Below, one piece after another: positions 1 to 63,913 of a stretch of DNA of 64,000 nt (position 1 is its first letter; every line of letters starts with the position of its first letter). A program made the position numbers and the translations under genes. The stretch is from NCBI GenBank assembly GCA_022376925.1, contig JAIOJX010000005.1, forward strand, positions 96,817,001 to 96,881,000, read 5' to 3'. Source of the stretch: Tragulus kanchil. Lineage: Eukaryota; Chordata; Mammalia; Artiodactyla; Tragulidae. Below the pieces are notes generated by a model that ran no database searches, was not told the DNA's origin, and worked only from the letters and a program-made list of their open reading frames with translations.

Positions 1-455
1 GGGGGCATATTTTGGGGTGAACCATCCTTGTCTTGCATAATACATGTTGTTGTTCAGTTGCTAAGTTGTATCCAACTCTTTGTGACCCCATGAGCTGCAG
101 CATGCCAAGCTTCCCTGTCCTTCACTATCTCTCAGGTATAATACATAATCTAGGCATAAACATTTCTTGCTTTCAGTTTTCAGGGACAGTAAGAGTCACC
201 TCCAAGTCTGAGAAAAAGTGCCTTCCTAATAATGGACTGGGACATTCAGACATGACAAGAAACTTGTGAGTTATAAGGCTCTTTCCCTGGGTGCAAGTTA
301 GACGGGTAGTGAAATGTTTAGCTTTGGCATTCCTTCTACCCCAACAATAGAACGGGTTTTGGGAGCAAGGAGTCCAGTGTGAGAAGTCAAGACAGAGTAA
401 GTGGCTCCTGTATCCAGTGGAAACTGGACAAGCTTCCCTGCCATTGCAGTTTTGT
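1..455 (-). pseudogene. endogenous retrovirus protease region (class I-like), broken
   Basis: Antisense to the plus strand, 147-455 reads a retroviral aspartic protease remnant: the active-site motif DTGAT at 400-414 followed by YSVL, and the C-terminal LLGR-type motif at about 200-220. It has frame breaks and no full reading frame. Bases 1-36 look like the continuation toward pol, after a short SINE at 46-137. The fragment is the downstream part of the gag remnant at 5844-7100, from which a BovB insertion separates it. Class I assignment rests on motif style only. Confidence 0.7.
46..137 (-). mobile_element. ART2A/Bov-tA-type SINE fragment with 9-bp target-site duplication
   Basis: The antisense BovB-type 3' tail (ttgttcagttgctaag, ctttgtgaccccatg) is flanked by ataatacat at 37-45 and 138-146. 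It sits inside the retroviral remnant. Confidence 0.75.
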
Positions 456-1831
456 TGTTCAGTCGTTAAGTCCTGTCCAACTCTTTGTGACCCCATGGAC
501 TGCAGCACATGAGGCTTCCTAGTCCTTCACTATCTCCTAGAGTTTGGTCAAATTCAAGTCTATTGAGTCAGTAATACTATCCAACCACCTTATCTTCAGA
601 TGCCTCCTTCTCCTTGTGCCTTCAGCCTTTCCCAGTTTCAGTATCTTCCGATGAGTTAGCTCTTTGCTTTAGGTGATCTTCAGATTCAGCATCAGTCCTT
701 CCAATGAATAGTCAGAGTTAATTTCCTTTAGAATTGACTGGTTTGATCTCCTTGCAGTCCGAGCGACTGTCAAGAGTGTTCTCCAGTACCACAATTTGAA
801 AGCATTAATTTTTCAGCACTCAGCCTTCTATATGGCCCAACTCTTATATCTGTACATGGCTAGTGGAAAAACCATATCTTTGAGTATACAGACCTTTGTC
901 AGCAAAGTGATGTCTTTGCTTTTTAATACACTGTCTAGGTTTGTCATAGCTTTACTTCCAAGGAGCAAACCTCTTTTAATTTCATGGTTGCAGTCACCAT
1001 GTGTAGTGATGTTGGAGCCCAAGAAAATATGTCACTGTTTCCACTTTCTTCCCATCTATTTGCCATGAAGTGACAGGACCAGATACCATGATCTTTGATT
1101 TTTGAATGTTGACTTCTAAGCCAGCATTTTCACTCACCTCTTCAACTCTCGTCATGAGGCTCTTTAGTTCCTCTTTCTGCCAGTTTGGTTGGTATCATTT
1201 GAATATCTGAGGTTGTCGATGTGTCTTCCAGCCATCTTGATTCCAGCTTGTGATTCATTCACCCCAGCATTTCAAATGATGCACTCAGCATAGAATTTAA
1301 ATAAGCAGGGTGACAGTATACATACTTGCCATACTTCTCTCCCAGTTTTGAACCAGTCTGTTTTTCTGTGTCCATTTCTGGCTATTGTTTCTTGACCTGC
1401 ATACAGGTTTCTCAGGAGGCAGGTAAAGTGGTCTGGTATTTCTCTCTTTAATATTTTCCAGTTTATTGTGATGCACAGAGTTAAAGACTTTTGCATAGTC
1501 AATGAAGCAGAAGTAGATGTTTTTCTAGAATTCTGTCTCCTCTATGATCTAGTGAGTGTTGGCAACTTGATCTCTGGTTCCTCTGCCTGTCTTTTAATTC
1601 AACTTGTATTTCTGGGAGTTCTCATTTCACATACTGCTGCAGCCCATCTTGAAGTATTTTGCTCGAGCATAATCTTGCTAGCATGTGAAATGAGTGCAAT
1701 TGTAGTTTGAACATTCTTTGGCATTTTCATTTTCTGGGATTGGAATGAAAACTGACTTTTTTCCAGCCCTGTGGCCACTGTTGATTTTTCCAAATTTTCT
1801 GACATATTGAGTCCAACACTTTAACAGCACC
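452..1831 (-). mobile_element. BovB (RTE-clade) LINE, 3' part
   Basis: The plus strand reads the antisense of BovB: start ttgttgttcagtcgttaag, ctttgtgaccccatggactg, then through reverse-transcriptase-derived stretches such as tttgccatgaagtgacagga and tggtctggtatttctctc to agtccaacactttaacagcac. Short open frames such as 1272-1502 (minus) are fragments of the decayed reverse transcriptase. BovB resumes at 5814-5843 after an inserted LINE-1. It is 5'-truncated and not functional. Confidence 0.88.
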
Positions 1832-2000
1832 TTTTTTTTTTTTTTTCTTAATACATATATTTTATTGAAGTACAGTTGACTTATAATATTTCAAGTGCAC
1901 AGCAAGGTGATTCAGCTGTACATAGACACATATATTATTTTTGAAATTGTTTTCCATACTGACTATAGTTCCCTGTGCTCTACAGTAAATCTTTATTACT

Positions 2001-4195
2001 TGTTGCATATCTATTTTTCAACTAGAAATCTATCATTATATTCATATCAAATCAGGAAAAATCAAAATGTCACAAATTTCTTAGGCAAAAATTCATGTAT
2101 TTTCTAAAATATATTATACATATTATTTATATATGTGTATACAAAAGCTTTTTTGCTATGCTTGATAAAGGTTTGAGAAAGAACATCAAAGAAAGTGATG
2201 GAGAAATTGGAAACCATAACCTCAATGAAATGGGAGTAATGAATATGAAATAGAAGTGAAACAAACTACATAAAAAGATCATCATATTGTCTAGCTCTTT
2301 TTAAAAATGCTGCTCATTAGAAACATACCTGGAGCTTTGGAGAAAAAATAAGCATACCTGGACATTTGTGTTTTTCAAAAATTCCAAGATAGTTCTGATA
2401 TGCATCTAGATTTTAAAAAGTGATTACAGGCTTTTCTATTAAATGGTAGTTTTGCTGATATAGAATTCTGTTATTGACCAATCATGATACAATGGTATTA
2501 AGTGAGTAATAGTTACATAATCACAGTAGTAAAAGATATTTATCAGTTTTTACAGTCAATAGCCAGATAAAATATAAAAGATGATTATGATTACAAGGCA
2601 TAATGGGAGCATTATTAACAATATAAAATAATTACAAACAATTTGGGAGATCAAGCAGAGTGATATGGTAAGTGGAAATGTATATATACACATGTTTTCA
2701 TCCACCTAGACAGTCTGTGTCTTTTGGTTGGTGCATTTAATCCATTTATATTTAAGGTAATTATCAATATGTATGATCCTATTACAATTTTCTTAATTCT
2801 TTTGGGTTTATTTTCTGTAGGTCTTTTCCTTCACTTGTACTTACTGCCTAGAGAAGTTACTTTAGTATTTGTTGTAAAGCTTGTTTAGTGTTACTGAATT
2901 TTCTGAATGTTTGCTTGTCTGGAAAGCTTTTGATTTCTCCATCAAATCTGAATTAAAGTCTTGATGGCTAAAATATTCTTGGTTGTAGATTGTTCCTTTT
3001 CATCACTTTAAATATATTGTGCATTCCCTTTTGGTTGTAGAATCTTAGGGAGTTCCCTTGTATGTTGTTTGATTTTTTAGCCCGAATAATCTGTTGCATA
3101 TCTATTTTTCAACTAGAAATCTATCATTATATTCATATCAAATCAGGAAAAATCAAAATGTCACAAATTTCTTAGGCAAAAATTCATGTATTTTCTAAAA
3201 TATATTATACATATTATTTATATATGTGTATACAAAAGCTTTTTTGCTATGCTTGATAAAGGTTTGAGAAAGAACATCAAAGAAAGTGATGGAGAAATTG
3301 GAAACCATAACCTCAATGAAATGGGAGTAATGAATATGAAATAGAAGTGAAACAAACTACATAAAAAGATCATCATATTGTCTAGCTCTTTTTAAAAATG
3401 CTGCTCATTAGAAACATACCTGGAGCTTTGGAGAAAAAATAAGCATACCTGGACATTTGTGTTTTTCAAAAATTCCAAGATAGTTCTGATATGCATCTAG
3501 ATTTTAAAAAGTGATTACAGGCTTTTCTATTAAATGGTAGTTTTGCTGATATAGAATTCTGTTATTGACCAATCATGATACAATGGTATTAAGTGAGTAA
3601 TAGTTACATAATCACAGTAGTAAAAGATATTTATCAGTTTTTACAGTCAATAGCCAGATAAAATATAAAAGATGATTATGATTACAAGGCATAATGGGAG
3701 CATTATTAACAATATAAAATAATTACAAACAATTTGGGAGATCAAGCAGAGTGATATGGTAAGTGGAAATGTATATATACACATGTTTTCATCCACCTAG
3801 ACAGTCTGTGTCTTTTGGTTGGTGCATTTAATCCATTTATATTTAAGGTAATTATCAATATGTATGATCCTATTACAATTTTCTTAATTCTTTTGGGTTT
3901 ATTTTCTGTAGGTCTTTTCCTTCACTTGTACTTACTGCCTAGAGAAGTTACTTTAGTATTTGTTGTAAAGCTTGTTTAGTGTTACTGAATTTTCTGAATG
4001 TTTGCTTGTCTGGAAAGCTTTTGATTTCTCCATCAAATCTGAATTAAAGTCTTGATGGCTAAAATATTCTTGGTTGTAGATTGTTCCTTTTCATCACTTT
4101 AAATATATTGTGCATTCCCTTTTGGTTTGTAGAGCTTCTGTTGAAAAATCAGCTGATAATCTTAGGGGAGTTCCCTTGTATGTTGTTTGTCATTT
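2001..4195 (+). repeat. tandem duplication 1 (units 2001-3083 and 3092-4195)
   Basis: Direct repeat, offset 1091 nt, nearly identical. The end of unit A is degraded: bases present at 4130-4160 are missing and 8 nt of unmatched filler precede unit B. It lies within a LINE-1. Confidence 0.93.
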
Positions 4196-4393
4196 TTCCT
4201 TGTAGTTTTCAATATTTTATCTCTGTCTTAAATTTTTTTACTGTGTATCTTGGTGTGCTCTTCCTTGAGTTTATCCTACCTGAGACTCTGCTTCCTGGAC
4301 TTGGATGACTATTTCCTTTCCCATGTTAGGGAGGTTTTCAGCTAATATCTCTTCAAATATTTTCTCAGGTCCCCTCTCTCTTCTCCTTCTGTT

Positions 4394-4559
4394 AACAGCT
4401 CAGTAGTGTTGGACTCTTCATGACCCAATGGGATTCTCCAGGCAGGAATAGTGGAGTGGGTTGCCTTTCCGTTCTCCAGGAAATCTTCCTGACCTAGGGA
4501 GTAGAACCCAGGTCTCCTTCATTGCAGGCAGATTCTTTACCATCTGAGCTACTGGAACC
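4394..4559 (-). mobile_element. Bov-tA SINE
   Basis: Antisense Bov-tA: ggagtgggttgcctttcc, ctccaggaaatcttcctgacc, accatctgagctac. It is inserted in the LINE-1. Confidence 0.8.
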
Positions 4560-5811
4560 CATATAATGTGAATATTGGTACATTTAATGTTCTCCCAGAG
4601 ATCTCCTAAGTCATCTTCATTTCTTTTCATTCTTTTTTCCATATTTCTATATTCTGTATTTGTGTTCTGCAGCAGTGATTTCCACCATTCTGTCCTCCAG
4701 GCCATTTATCCATTCTTCTGCCTCAGTTATTCTGTTATTGATTCCTTCTAGTGTATTGTTCACCTCTGTTTGTTCTTTAGTTCTTATAGGCCTTTGGTAA
4801 ACATTTCTTGCATCTTTTCACTCTGCCTCCATTCTTTTTTCAAGATCCTGAATCATAATCACTATCATTATTCTGAATTTAGTTGTTCATTAGTTGTTTT
4901 TTTTCTGGGGTTTTATTTTGTCCCTTCATCTGGGACGTAACTTTTTGCTTTTTCATAGTGAATAACTTTCTGTTATATGGCTTTTGTTTTAGCTGCTGTG
5001 GGACTGTGGTTCTTCTTGCTTCTTCTGTCTGTCCTGTGGAGGAAGGACTGGTGATGAGAAAAAAACTAGGTCTTGGTCTGGTGGGCAGAGCCTTGCAGAG
5101 TAAAGCTTTAATCCAATTATCTGCTGATGGGTGGGGTTGCACTCCCTCCCTGTTAGCTGTTTGCCCTGGGGCAACCGAGAACTGGGATCTACAGGCTTAT
5201 GGTAAGGTTACTGGCTCTAAAGAGGGTTTATGCCAAGGTGCACTTTCCAGGACTGCTGGTGCCAGTGCCTCCACCACTGTGGTGAGCCCCTGCCGACCTA
5301 TGCCTCTGCAGGAGACCCTGCAACACTAGCATGTAGTTTTGGTTCAGCTATGGTGTCACAGCTCCTTTCCTCTAGGTCTTGGTGCATGCAAGATTTTGTT
5401 TGTGCTCTCTAAGACTGGAGTCTATGTTTCCCCCAGTCCTGCGAAAGTCCTATAATCAAATTCCGCTGTCCCTCAAGGTTACATTCTCTGGGGATTCCAA
5501 GTCCCTTTGTTGGAACCCCAGTGTGAGAAGCCTAACGTGGGGTTCAGAACCTTTACAACAGTGGAAGAACTTTGATATTATTGTTCTGCAGTTTGTGGGT
5601 CACCCACCCGATGGGTATGGGATTTGATTTTATCGTGATTGTGCCCCTCCTACCATCTCACTGAAGCTTCTTCTTTGTCTCTGGATGTGGCGTATCTTTT
5701 CTTGGTGGGTTCCTGTCAATGATAGGATGTGATTCAAAAGCTAGACACAATTTTGGTGTTCTCACAGGAGGAGATGGGCATGCATCCTCCTACTCTGCCA
5801 TCTTGAACTGG

Positions 5812-5843
5812 CAGCCCCATCTTTTAGGATTTTAAATAACCAT
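5812..5843 (-). mobile_element. BovB remnant resuming after the LINE-1
   Basis: catcttttaggattttaaat continues the BovB consensus interrupted at 1831 (compare the family's catctttcaggatttgaaat). It then passes directly into the retroviral gag remnant. Confidence 0.6.
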
Positions 5844-7100
5844 TTCATTGGTTTCCTGTAGTTCTTCCTGTGTGAGGATGGCAGCCTTCTTAGGATCCCT
5901 GGGAGGTCCTGGATCCTGTCAATCAACCAGGACTAGCTCGGGGGAATTTCCTTGCTTCCTTCCAAGCTGGGGCATTCCCTCCTCCAGTGGCCCACCTCCT
6001 CACAGCATGGGCATGGCGTTTTGGGTATGTGCTAAGACCTGTTTCCTGGGCACTCCTTCCTCTAGTGTTAGGGGCTCCCATAGCTAACAAAAGTCTCCCT
6101 TTCTTGGCGACCATCTTCTTGGAGTACTTTTGGGGTTTCCAGAGAGATGGTTATGTTTTGTCATGATGGCTACCGTTGTTCCTTTCATAAATCACACTGT
6201 ACCTTCCTTTCCTCCTCAGCCTGGTCTCTATTGTTAAAGACAGTGAATGTCACATCAGTAAGCAGGTTGTGAGACGCTTGAGGCCTTATGGCAAACTTTT
6301 GAAGCTTCTTACTGATATCAGGGGCTGATTTACTGATGAAGTGGGTTGCAAATACCATCTCTCAAAAGTATCTGGGTCTACATTCGAATACTTTCTGATG
6401 GCATCTACCAGTCAGGCCTGAAATAGGGCTGGGTCTTCATCTTGATATTGGGTGATCACTTTAACCTTAGCATAACTAACAGGTTTAGTTATGCACAGTT
6501 AAGAGGTTTAATTATGTATAGTTAACAGGGTTAGTAATTTCATCCCTTCAGTGAGGCAAAGGATCAGTGATCCCTTCTGATGATCCAGACTGGCCTGGCT
6601 GATAGTCCCACTGGGATCCATTAGAGTCACTACTGTCATGCCCACAGGGCATTGTTGAGGTTGAATGACATGTAATCCATCAACACATGTTTGAGCCTGT
6701 GCCCAAATACAGGTCTTTCTCCAGAGGTATAACAGTGGGAAAGGACAATGTTCAGGTCCTTCCAGGTAAGTTAAAGGATAGAGTTAGTCCCTGGAAATCT
6801 TCAGTGAGTCAGCTAGGATCCTGAGAATCAGCCCAAGTGAGTGCTAAAGTTGAACAAAGAGAAATGGTGTGGTTTCTGGGAATTCCCTGAGGCCCACCTG
6901 CTACTTCCTGGAGGGATCGGGAAAGCCTTGGCTACACTTCTGGTTCAGAAGAGGAAAGGGGTTCATAGGGCAGGGGAAGGTATGAAGATGGTGCAAGAGT
7001 GCTGCAGCTTGGGTCTTCTATCTGGTGCTCATGCTCCTCCAGGGATGCCACTAGAAAGGGCTTTCGTGTAGCCTGAATGGGTCCCAGCCACCTGGTTCTC
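5844..7100 (-). pseudogene. endogenous retrovirus gag remnant (capsid and nucleocapsid), broken
   Basis: On the minus strand, about 6200-6850 reads a gammaretrovirus-like capsid C-terminal region (a tract ending in an RKY..VDPDT-like segment), and 5969-6013 encodes a perfect C-x2-C-x4-H-x4-C zinc knuckle of nucleocapsid type. Several stop codons and frameshifts interrupt it, so nothing is translatable at full length. It is followed in sense direction by the BovB insertion and then the protease part at 147-455. Similarity is judged by eye. Confidence 0.7.
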
Positions 7101-8949
7101 TAGCAAAGGACCTTCAGAGCTCCGCGTTCTCTCTTAAGGCCATAAAGCCTGAACACAGAAACTTCTGTCCATTTTCTCTGCCTTATACAACACATCTCTA
7201 ACTGTAAGATGGTATTATTGTTGAGGCTTCCATTTTCTGGCCAGGCTTCATCATCCTAAAGATTATATTCAGCCAAGCTGTGTTACAAAAGAAAGTGAGC
7301 TTTTTACTTTGAAGAATCTAGAGAAAATTGTCCCGGTGACTCAGACCACTCTACGGGTGAGTCCTTGGAGATGGAGAGGGCATTTCCTATCATTCCTTCT
7401 GGAAGAGGGTGCTCTCATGAAGGAGAGGAGCACTCGTGTTAGGAGATCCTGTGGGAGTTCCTGAAAGCAGGACTGGCTCCAGGCATCCCCATCCATCTGG
7501 TCCCATTGACACTGGCCACAGCTGGCATTAGCTTCTCCCCCACATGGTGGTACTGTCAGTCCCAGTATTCTGGGGTCTGGATCTATCCTGATGTCTGAAG
7601 GACACAAGATGAGTGACTTTCCTGAAGGCTCTTCTATAATAGATTCTATGGCTAATTATTATCCTCTGTGTTCTAGGGTGTGTTCTTCTAGAATGGACAT
7701 CCTCAAAATTTTAGGACTGACTTAGGTCCCAGCTCTTTTTCTTTCCTAACAGAGTGACAAATTTCTGGAAACTGGCCTTTAAGGGAGGTAGTTTGTGAAA
7801 AAACCTCTCTTTTCTCTTCCCTTTTCTGGGAAACACCCCTGGGCCTCAGTGCCACCCTCGCCCACAGACGGTGTGTCTAGCAAGCTATGGGGCTGGGCAC
7901 AGGTGGGAGATGATGTATGCCTGTCAGCATACAGGCACCATGTGTACCCTTAGGAGATAGAGAGCCCGATGGCCCTGTGAGAACACTCCCAGTCATGCAA
8001 CCCTGGAGAGACCAGCATGGCAAATGTCACTTCCCAGGCATGTATCCCTGGGGTGCAGCCCTGTGTGGACTCCGACTCTGGCATGAACTGTCCCACCCCA
8101 GCAGTGTGAGGTGGGTGGGGGTGGGGGCAGGGACAGACCCTGGAGAGGACTGGCTGAGTGCAGGGTAGCTTGTGGAAGCCAGGGGCCAAGGATGGCAGCC
8201 CAGATGCAGTCCCACCACCACTAATTCCAACCACATGGGGCAAGGGTGCTCCTAAAGGGACTGTAGGGGCCATGGCCACAGTGTGAACTTATACTCCAAG
8301 TAAGGTTGCATGTTTATTTCCATGCAGTTGAACCTGATGTATAATTAAATGGTGGATAAGGCAAATCCAGAGGGCAAAGCTCCTGTGGTTTGGGTCCTTA
8401 GCTGCTTTTGAGAATGTCTGGAAAGTTTTCCTGACATGCCTTGAATATAATGAGAGGCATAAGACCTGTTGGCAAGGTTGGAAATGCCTGGCAGATTTTC
8501 CCCTACATTTTTCCAGTGGAGGAAGGCATGAAATAAGAGTGGAAAGTAGTGAGCGATAAGGACACAGAGGCAAGACAAAGATGGTCAGGCTTAGGTGAAC
8601 CCACAGGAAGCTGCAGGAAGAGCCAGTGTTATGGTTTTTACTGAGTGCCTAAGACTGTGGCATGGGAATTGCCTTGGGACGAGTGTACAGACCCGTTATC
8701 TCTCTAGTCTGTTCCTAGACCTGGTCATCTGAATGAGAGTCTTCCAGTGATGAGTGCCCTGGTGGTTTTTAAATGCTCCACTTGCGCCCACATCTTTGCA
8801 GCAATAGGCTTCAAAATGGACCTGACAATTAAGAAAGCCAGATAGGGGAAGGAGGGAGAGGAATGAATGAATGGCAGGAAGTAAAAGAGAACCTCTCAAG
8901 GGCAAAGGAGGCAAGAGGCTGAAGGGTACCTAATCCTCCTTGCTGGCTC
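7101..8949. other. probable 5' gag/leader of the endogenous retrovirus; no feature resolved
   Basis: It lies between the capsid remnant and the LTR-like segment, so by position it should hold the matrix part and leader. Short open frames on both strands show no family I recognise. It is GC-richer than the rest of the intergenic region, especially 7840-8240. Confidence 0.35.
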
Positions 8950-9790
8950 ACCAGATATAATACTAGAGGCTAGTTTCTTGTCTCATTGCAGAAAAAATTC
9001 AGACACAAGACAGGCAGGTCATGAAAGTAAAGTAAGGATTTATTTAAGCAATAAATAGTATGCTCTCAAGGGGCTTCCCAGGTGGCTCAGTGGCCAATGC
9101 AGGAGCCTCAAGAGATGTGGGTTCAACGCTGGGTGGGGAAGATTCCCTGGAGGAGGGCGTGACAGTCCACTCCGGTATTCTTGCCCAGAGAATCCCATGG
9201 ACAGAGGAGCCTGGCAGGCTACAGTCCATAGGGTCGCACAGAGTCGGACATGACTGAGCACACATGCACATCTTTCAAGGGGAAAGCAGGCTGTCTCGGA
9301 GGAGTGGCTGCACTGAGTTTCTCTGACACATTGGTTATGCAGAGTGTGGAAATGAAGAGGTGGTGTATTCATTTGGGAGGGAGGGGTTTGATTTTACTGA
9401 TTTTCATCCAAGATCCATCTTCCTGAGGGAAGGAAGGATTTATGTTCTTTTTAAGCCTTAATCGGAAGTGTCATGGTGTTGGTGCATAATAGGAACTTCT
9501 TATCTGCAAGGCTAATTTTATTGTAATAAGGACATAGTGAGCAAAAGATTGTATTTAGATGCTAGAGATTCCTGCCTTTTCCCACCTTTCTTTGTTCACC
9601 TTCAAGATACTTACCACTGCATAATGTGTGGTTTCCTATCATCCTAGGAGTTCCTGCTTTTGCTACCTAAGGATCTTTGTTGTTTACAAGATGTGTGGAT
9701 TCCTGCCATTTGGCCCCCTTTTCTCTACTCAGGGCTAGTGAAATGCCTGCTTTTGCACTATGACTCTGTGTATCTTATGGAGTAGGATCA
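8950..9790 (-). mobile_element. LTR-like segment, probable 5' LTR of the minus-strand retrovirus
   Basis: On the minus strand, AATAAA at 9039-9044 is followed by an R-U5-like stretch (ctgcctgtcttgtgtctgaa) and then tggtgagccagcaaggagga, where a primer-binding site would lie. The U3-like part at 9550-9780 holds imperfect repeats around gcaggaatc and ccacaca. A Bov-tA SINE splits it. Boundaries and family are uncertain. Confidence 0.45.
9072..9264 (+). mobile_element. Bov-tA SINE inside the LTR-like segment
   Basis: Full-length sense copy from ggcttcccaggtggctcag to gtcggacatgactgagca. The flanks ctctcaag and ctttcaag suggest a target-site duplication with one mismatch. Confidence 0.9.
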
Positions 9791-10789
9791 AGAGATGTTT
9801 CCAAGGAGAAAAAAGTGGGAGGAGGAATAGATGAAATAAGAACGGGAAAGAAATGTCTGTGAGAGTGGAAGTGGAGATGTGAAGATATGATACTACACTA
9901 CTCTTAGTGATGGTTTCAGTATTTGAAAATTTCTAAAGGGATTACATTTCTTGATTTGAGCAGCCCTGAGTTTAATCAGAGAAGTAGAGTGCCAGTGTGT
10001 TTGTAATCTGTGCAACATTTCCTGGGAGAATTAATTAATAATGCTAATAAAGAAAGGTGCCCCCGTCTTCTTGAGACCTTGAGAAGGGAATGGAGTCCTC
10101 CCCTAACTGTGGGCTACTGACAACATTGATGATGATTTCTAAAGTGAACAGCTCTGCTTCTTTCCTCTTCCTCCAACACTGATGCCCAAAGACCACTAGT
10201 GGAAGCTTCCCTTCCTGAATTCAGCCTCTTTCTGAATCTTCTGCTTCTCCCTGTCACCTACCAGGTCTCTGAAGCCAGGAGCAGTCAACTATAGGAGAGT
10301 CTGAGGAAATCTTCAGAATTCAGGTGACAGCTAGGAATTTGTTTGCTCACCTCTCACCTGTACTGTTGTTTCATGTCAACCCTAACTTTGGCATTGTAAA
10401 CAAAAGACCCCAATATGCCAGACTTTATACCTAGAAAAACATTTATTCCTCTCTACAGTGTTTTGTGGCAAAGGGAAATGTAGTTTTGGATGTTTTCCAG
10501 AACTGATCTCATTTGTTTTATCCAGACTTCTCAGTACATGGGGTCACCTCCATGAGCAGGATTGGGGATGTCCATAGATCAGACAACTTGACTCCCTTTC
10601 TCTAATGAAAATGTTTCTGAGAGGTTTAGTATGAGCTTCTCCAGAATGCCACTTTGGTGTGTGAATTACTTTGAGCTGAAGTCACTCAAGCCTCAAAATG
10701 CTCAAGAAGAGCTTTTTATCTACCCCTTAAGTGTCTAAAAGAATTTAGATGGAAGACCTGGTCTAGGAAGAGAACAATCACCAGGCGTA
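9791..10789. other. intergenic, nothing recognised
   Basis: No long open frame, no known repeat that I can name, no tandem repeat. Confidence 0.4.
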
Positions 10790-11157
10790 ACTATAAAGTG
10801 AGGACTGGTGTTGGAAGCCAGAGGCAGCGCAGCAGGACCTGTTTGCTTAAAGTCCTCTTTGTGCTCTATTCTCTGTACCTAGTATGACAATCCACATGTT
10901 TTACTAACCAAATATTTGCTCTTCTCACTTTCCTGTGAATTATTTTCTTTCTCCTGGAAGACCCAGACCCCATTCTTCTCTTGAACCTCAGGATGGTATA
11001 TAAGCCTCAGTTGCTTGACTGTCAGGAGCCTTTCACGTTTTTGTGGGGCTCATGTACATACAAAGTTTGTTTCTTCCCCTGGGAATCTGTCTTATGTCAA
11101 CCTAGCAGCCAAAAAACCTAGAAAGAAAGAAGGGCAAAAATTTCCTCCCTTTACAGT
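10790..11157 (+). mobile_element. plus-strand solitary LTR-like element
   Basis: TATATAAG at 10997-11004 follows a U3-like stretch. After it comes ctgtcaggagcctttcacg, then a U5-like end (tgggaatctgtcttatgtca, gaagggcaaaaatttcctcc) typical of mammalian class I LTRs. No internal retroviral sequence follows. Family not named; assignment by eye. Confidence 0.4.
10997..11004 (+). promoter_or_regulatory. TATA-like box of the LTR-like element
   Basis: TATATAAG within the LTR-like sequence, pointing toward the RYR2 3' end. Activity is unknown. Confidence 0.35.
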
Positions 11158-11789
11158 ACCAGAAAACAAATGCAAAATCTAAGTACCTCAGCTCTGATGT
11201 TATGAGAGCTCCAATGAACTGAAAAATGAATTGATACCCAGCACCATGCTTGGTACATGGTAAATGTTCAACCATCGTTTGAATGTTTAGTACATCACTA
11301 ACTTGTGGGCCAGCCCTCTTTCAGACTAAGACAGACAATGAATCCCTGTTACACTGTGGGAATGGAGTTGCCCTGAACAAGAAAGGACAAATTAGGAAGA
11401 GCTGTCTAAAATGAAAGCTAGATAAAAATTTAAATGATTTGGGAGACAGTCATTTTCCTGTTGTTGGTGATTTCCAAGAAATCTGGATGACCCCAAGATA
11501 AATGTCAGAGGTGTGGCTAGGTGACTCAAAATACTAGATGGCTCTGAGGTTTCATAATAAGTGCTGAAAATCTGCTGAGCTACAGAAAGTAGGACGGGCC
11601 TTAAGGCAGTGTTCAGATTGCCCTAGGCACACTCAACTTAAAGCTCAAGGCTTTCAAGACTTTTTTTCTATTTTTCTGCCTCTAAGTCATCATTCATTTA
11701 TTTTCATCCATCTTTTTTACTTTTATTCTTTAAAGTATATGAACATTTTTTTTTAATTTTTTTGTGCCCCCCTTTTTTTTATTGATTTA
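11158..11789. other. intergenic, nothing recognised
   Basis: AT-rich with T runs near 11745-11790; no gene or nameable repeat. Confidence 0.4.
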
Positions 11790-12014
11790 TTTTTCATCCA
11801 TCTTTATTCTTCTTCCTGTGTGGGCCTCCCATTGCAGTGGCCTCGCTCATTGCGGAGCACCAGCTCTGGGTGCATGCACTCCAGCGCTGGCTTGCAATTG
11901 GACATGCTGGTCCAGCCGTCCATGACATGTGGGATCTTCCTGGGTCAGGGATGGAACTGGTGGCCCTTGCACCGCAAGGCAAACTCTTTACCCACTGGAC
12001 CACCAGGGAAGCCC
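11790..12014 (-). mobile_element. CHR-type tRNA-derived SINE
   Basis: Antisense copy: gtgggcctcccattgcagtg, gtgggatcttcctgggtcag, ccactggaccaccagggaag. Confidence 0.85.
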
Positions 12015-12449
12015 TTTCAAGACTTTTTGATGCATCCCAGTTTATAAGTGAAATGGAAAAAGAAGAGGGTGAGAAAGTTACTTAAATATTTTAATCAGAG
12101 CAGTTTTACAACTCTAAAATTAACAAGCAGACTTGTAATAAAAGAGCTCCAATATTTGCAAAATGACCTTGCTTCCATTCTGAATCTTTTTATTTGTAAA
12201 GATTCATATCACATTTAAAAGGACTCAAAATGGAGTGATTGATATTATCATCCGCGTTTTTTGATGCAACTGGTGAATGGTGAGATCCCTGAATGGATAT
12301 TGCTTCAGCTTTGATATTAGAAAAAACGGCCTGACAGAAGTCCTTAATCCACAACTGATCACAGGTGGCCGAAAGAAAGAGAAAAACCCAAAACTACTGT
12401 CAAGTTCATAATGTAGCACATTGTTGGTGGATGACACTGGCTCCAAAGA

Positions 12450-63913
<51,464 letters not shown>

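Larger units (their letters stand above)
1832..5811 (-). mobile_element. LINE-1 inserted into BovB (3' end at 1832, 5' end near 5811)
   Basis: It starts on the plus strand with a T tract (the element's poly(A) reversed) and tacagttgacttataatatttc, the usual reversed 3' end. It ends with the reversed 5' untranslated region (ggtcacccacccgatgggta, ctctgccatcttgaactgg). The flanks cagcacc (1825-1831) and cagcccc (5812-5818) are a possible target-site duplication with one mismatch. It contains duplication 1 and a Bov-tA SINE (4394-4559). No long ORF survives. Confidence 0.75.

Noticed and set aside
4883..5329. 148-aa plus-strand open frame as a gene
   Set aside because: Antisense to the LINE-1 5' untranslated region.
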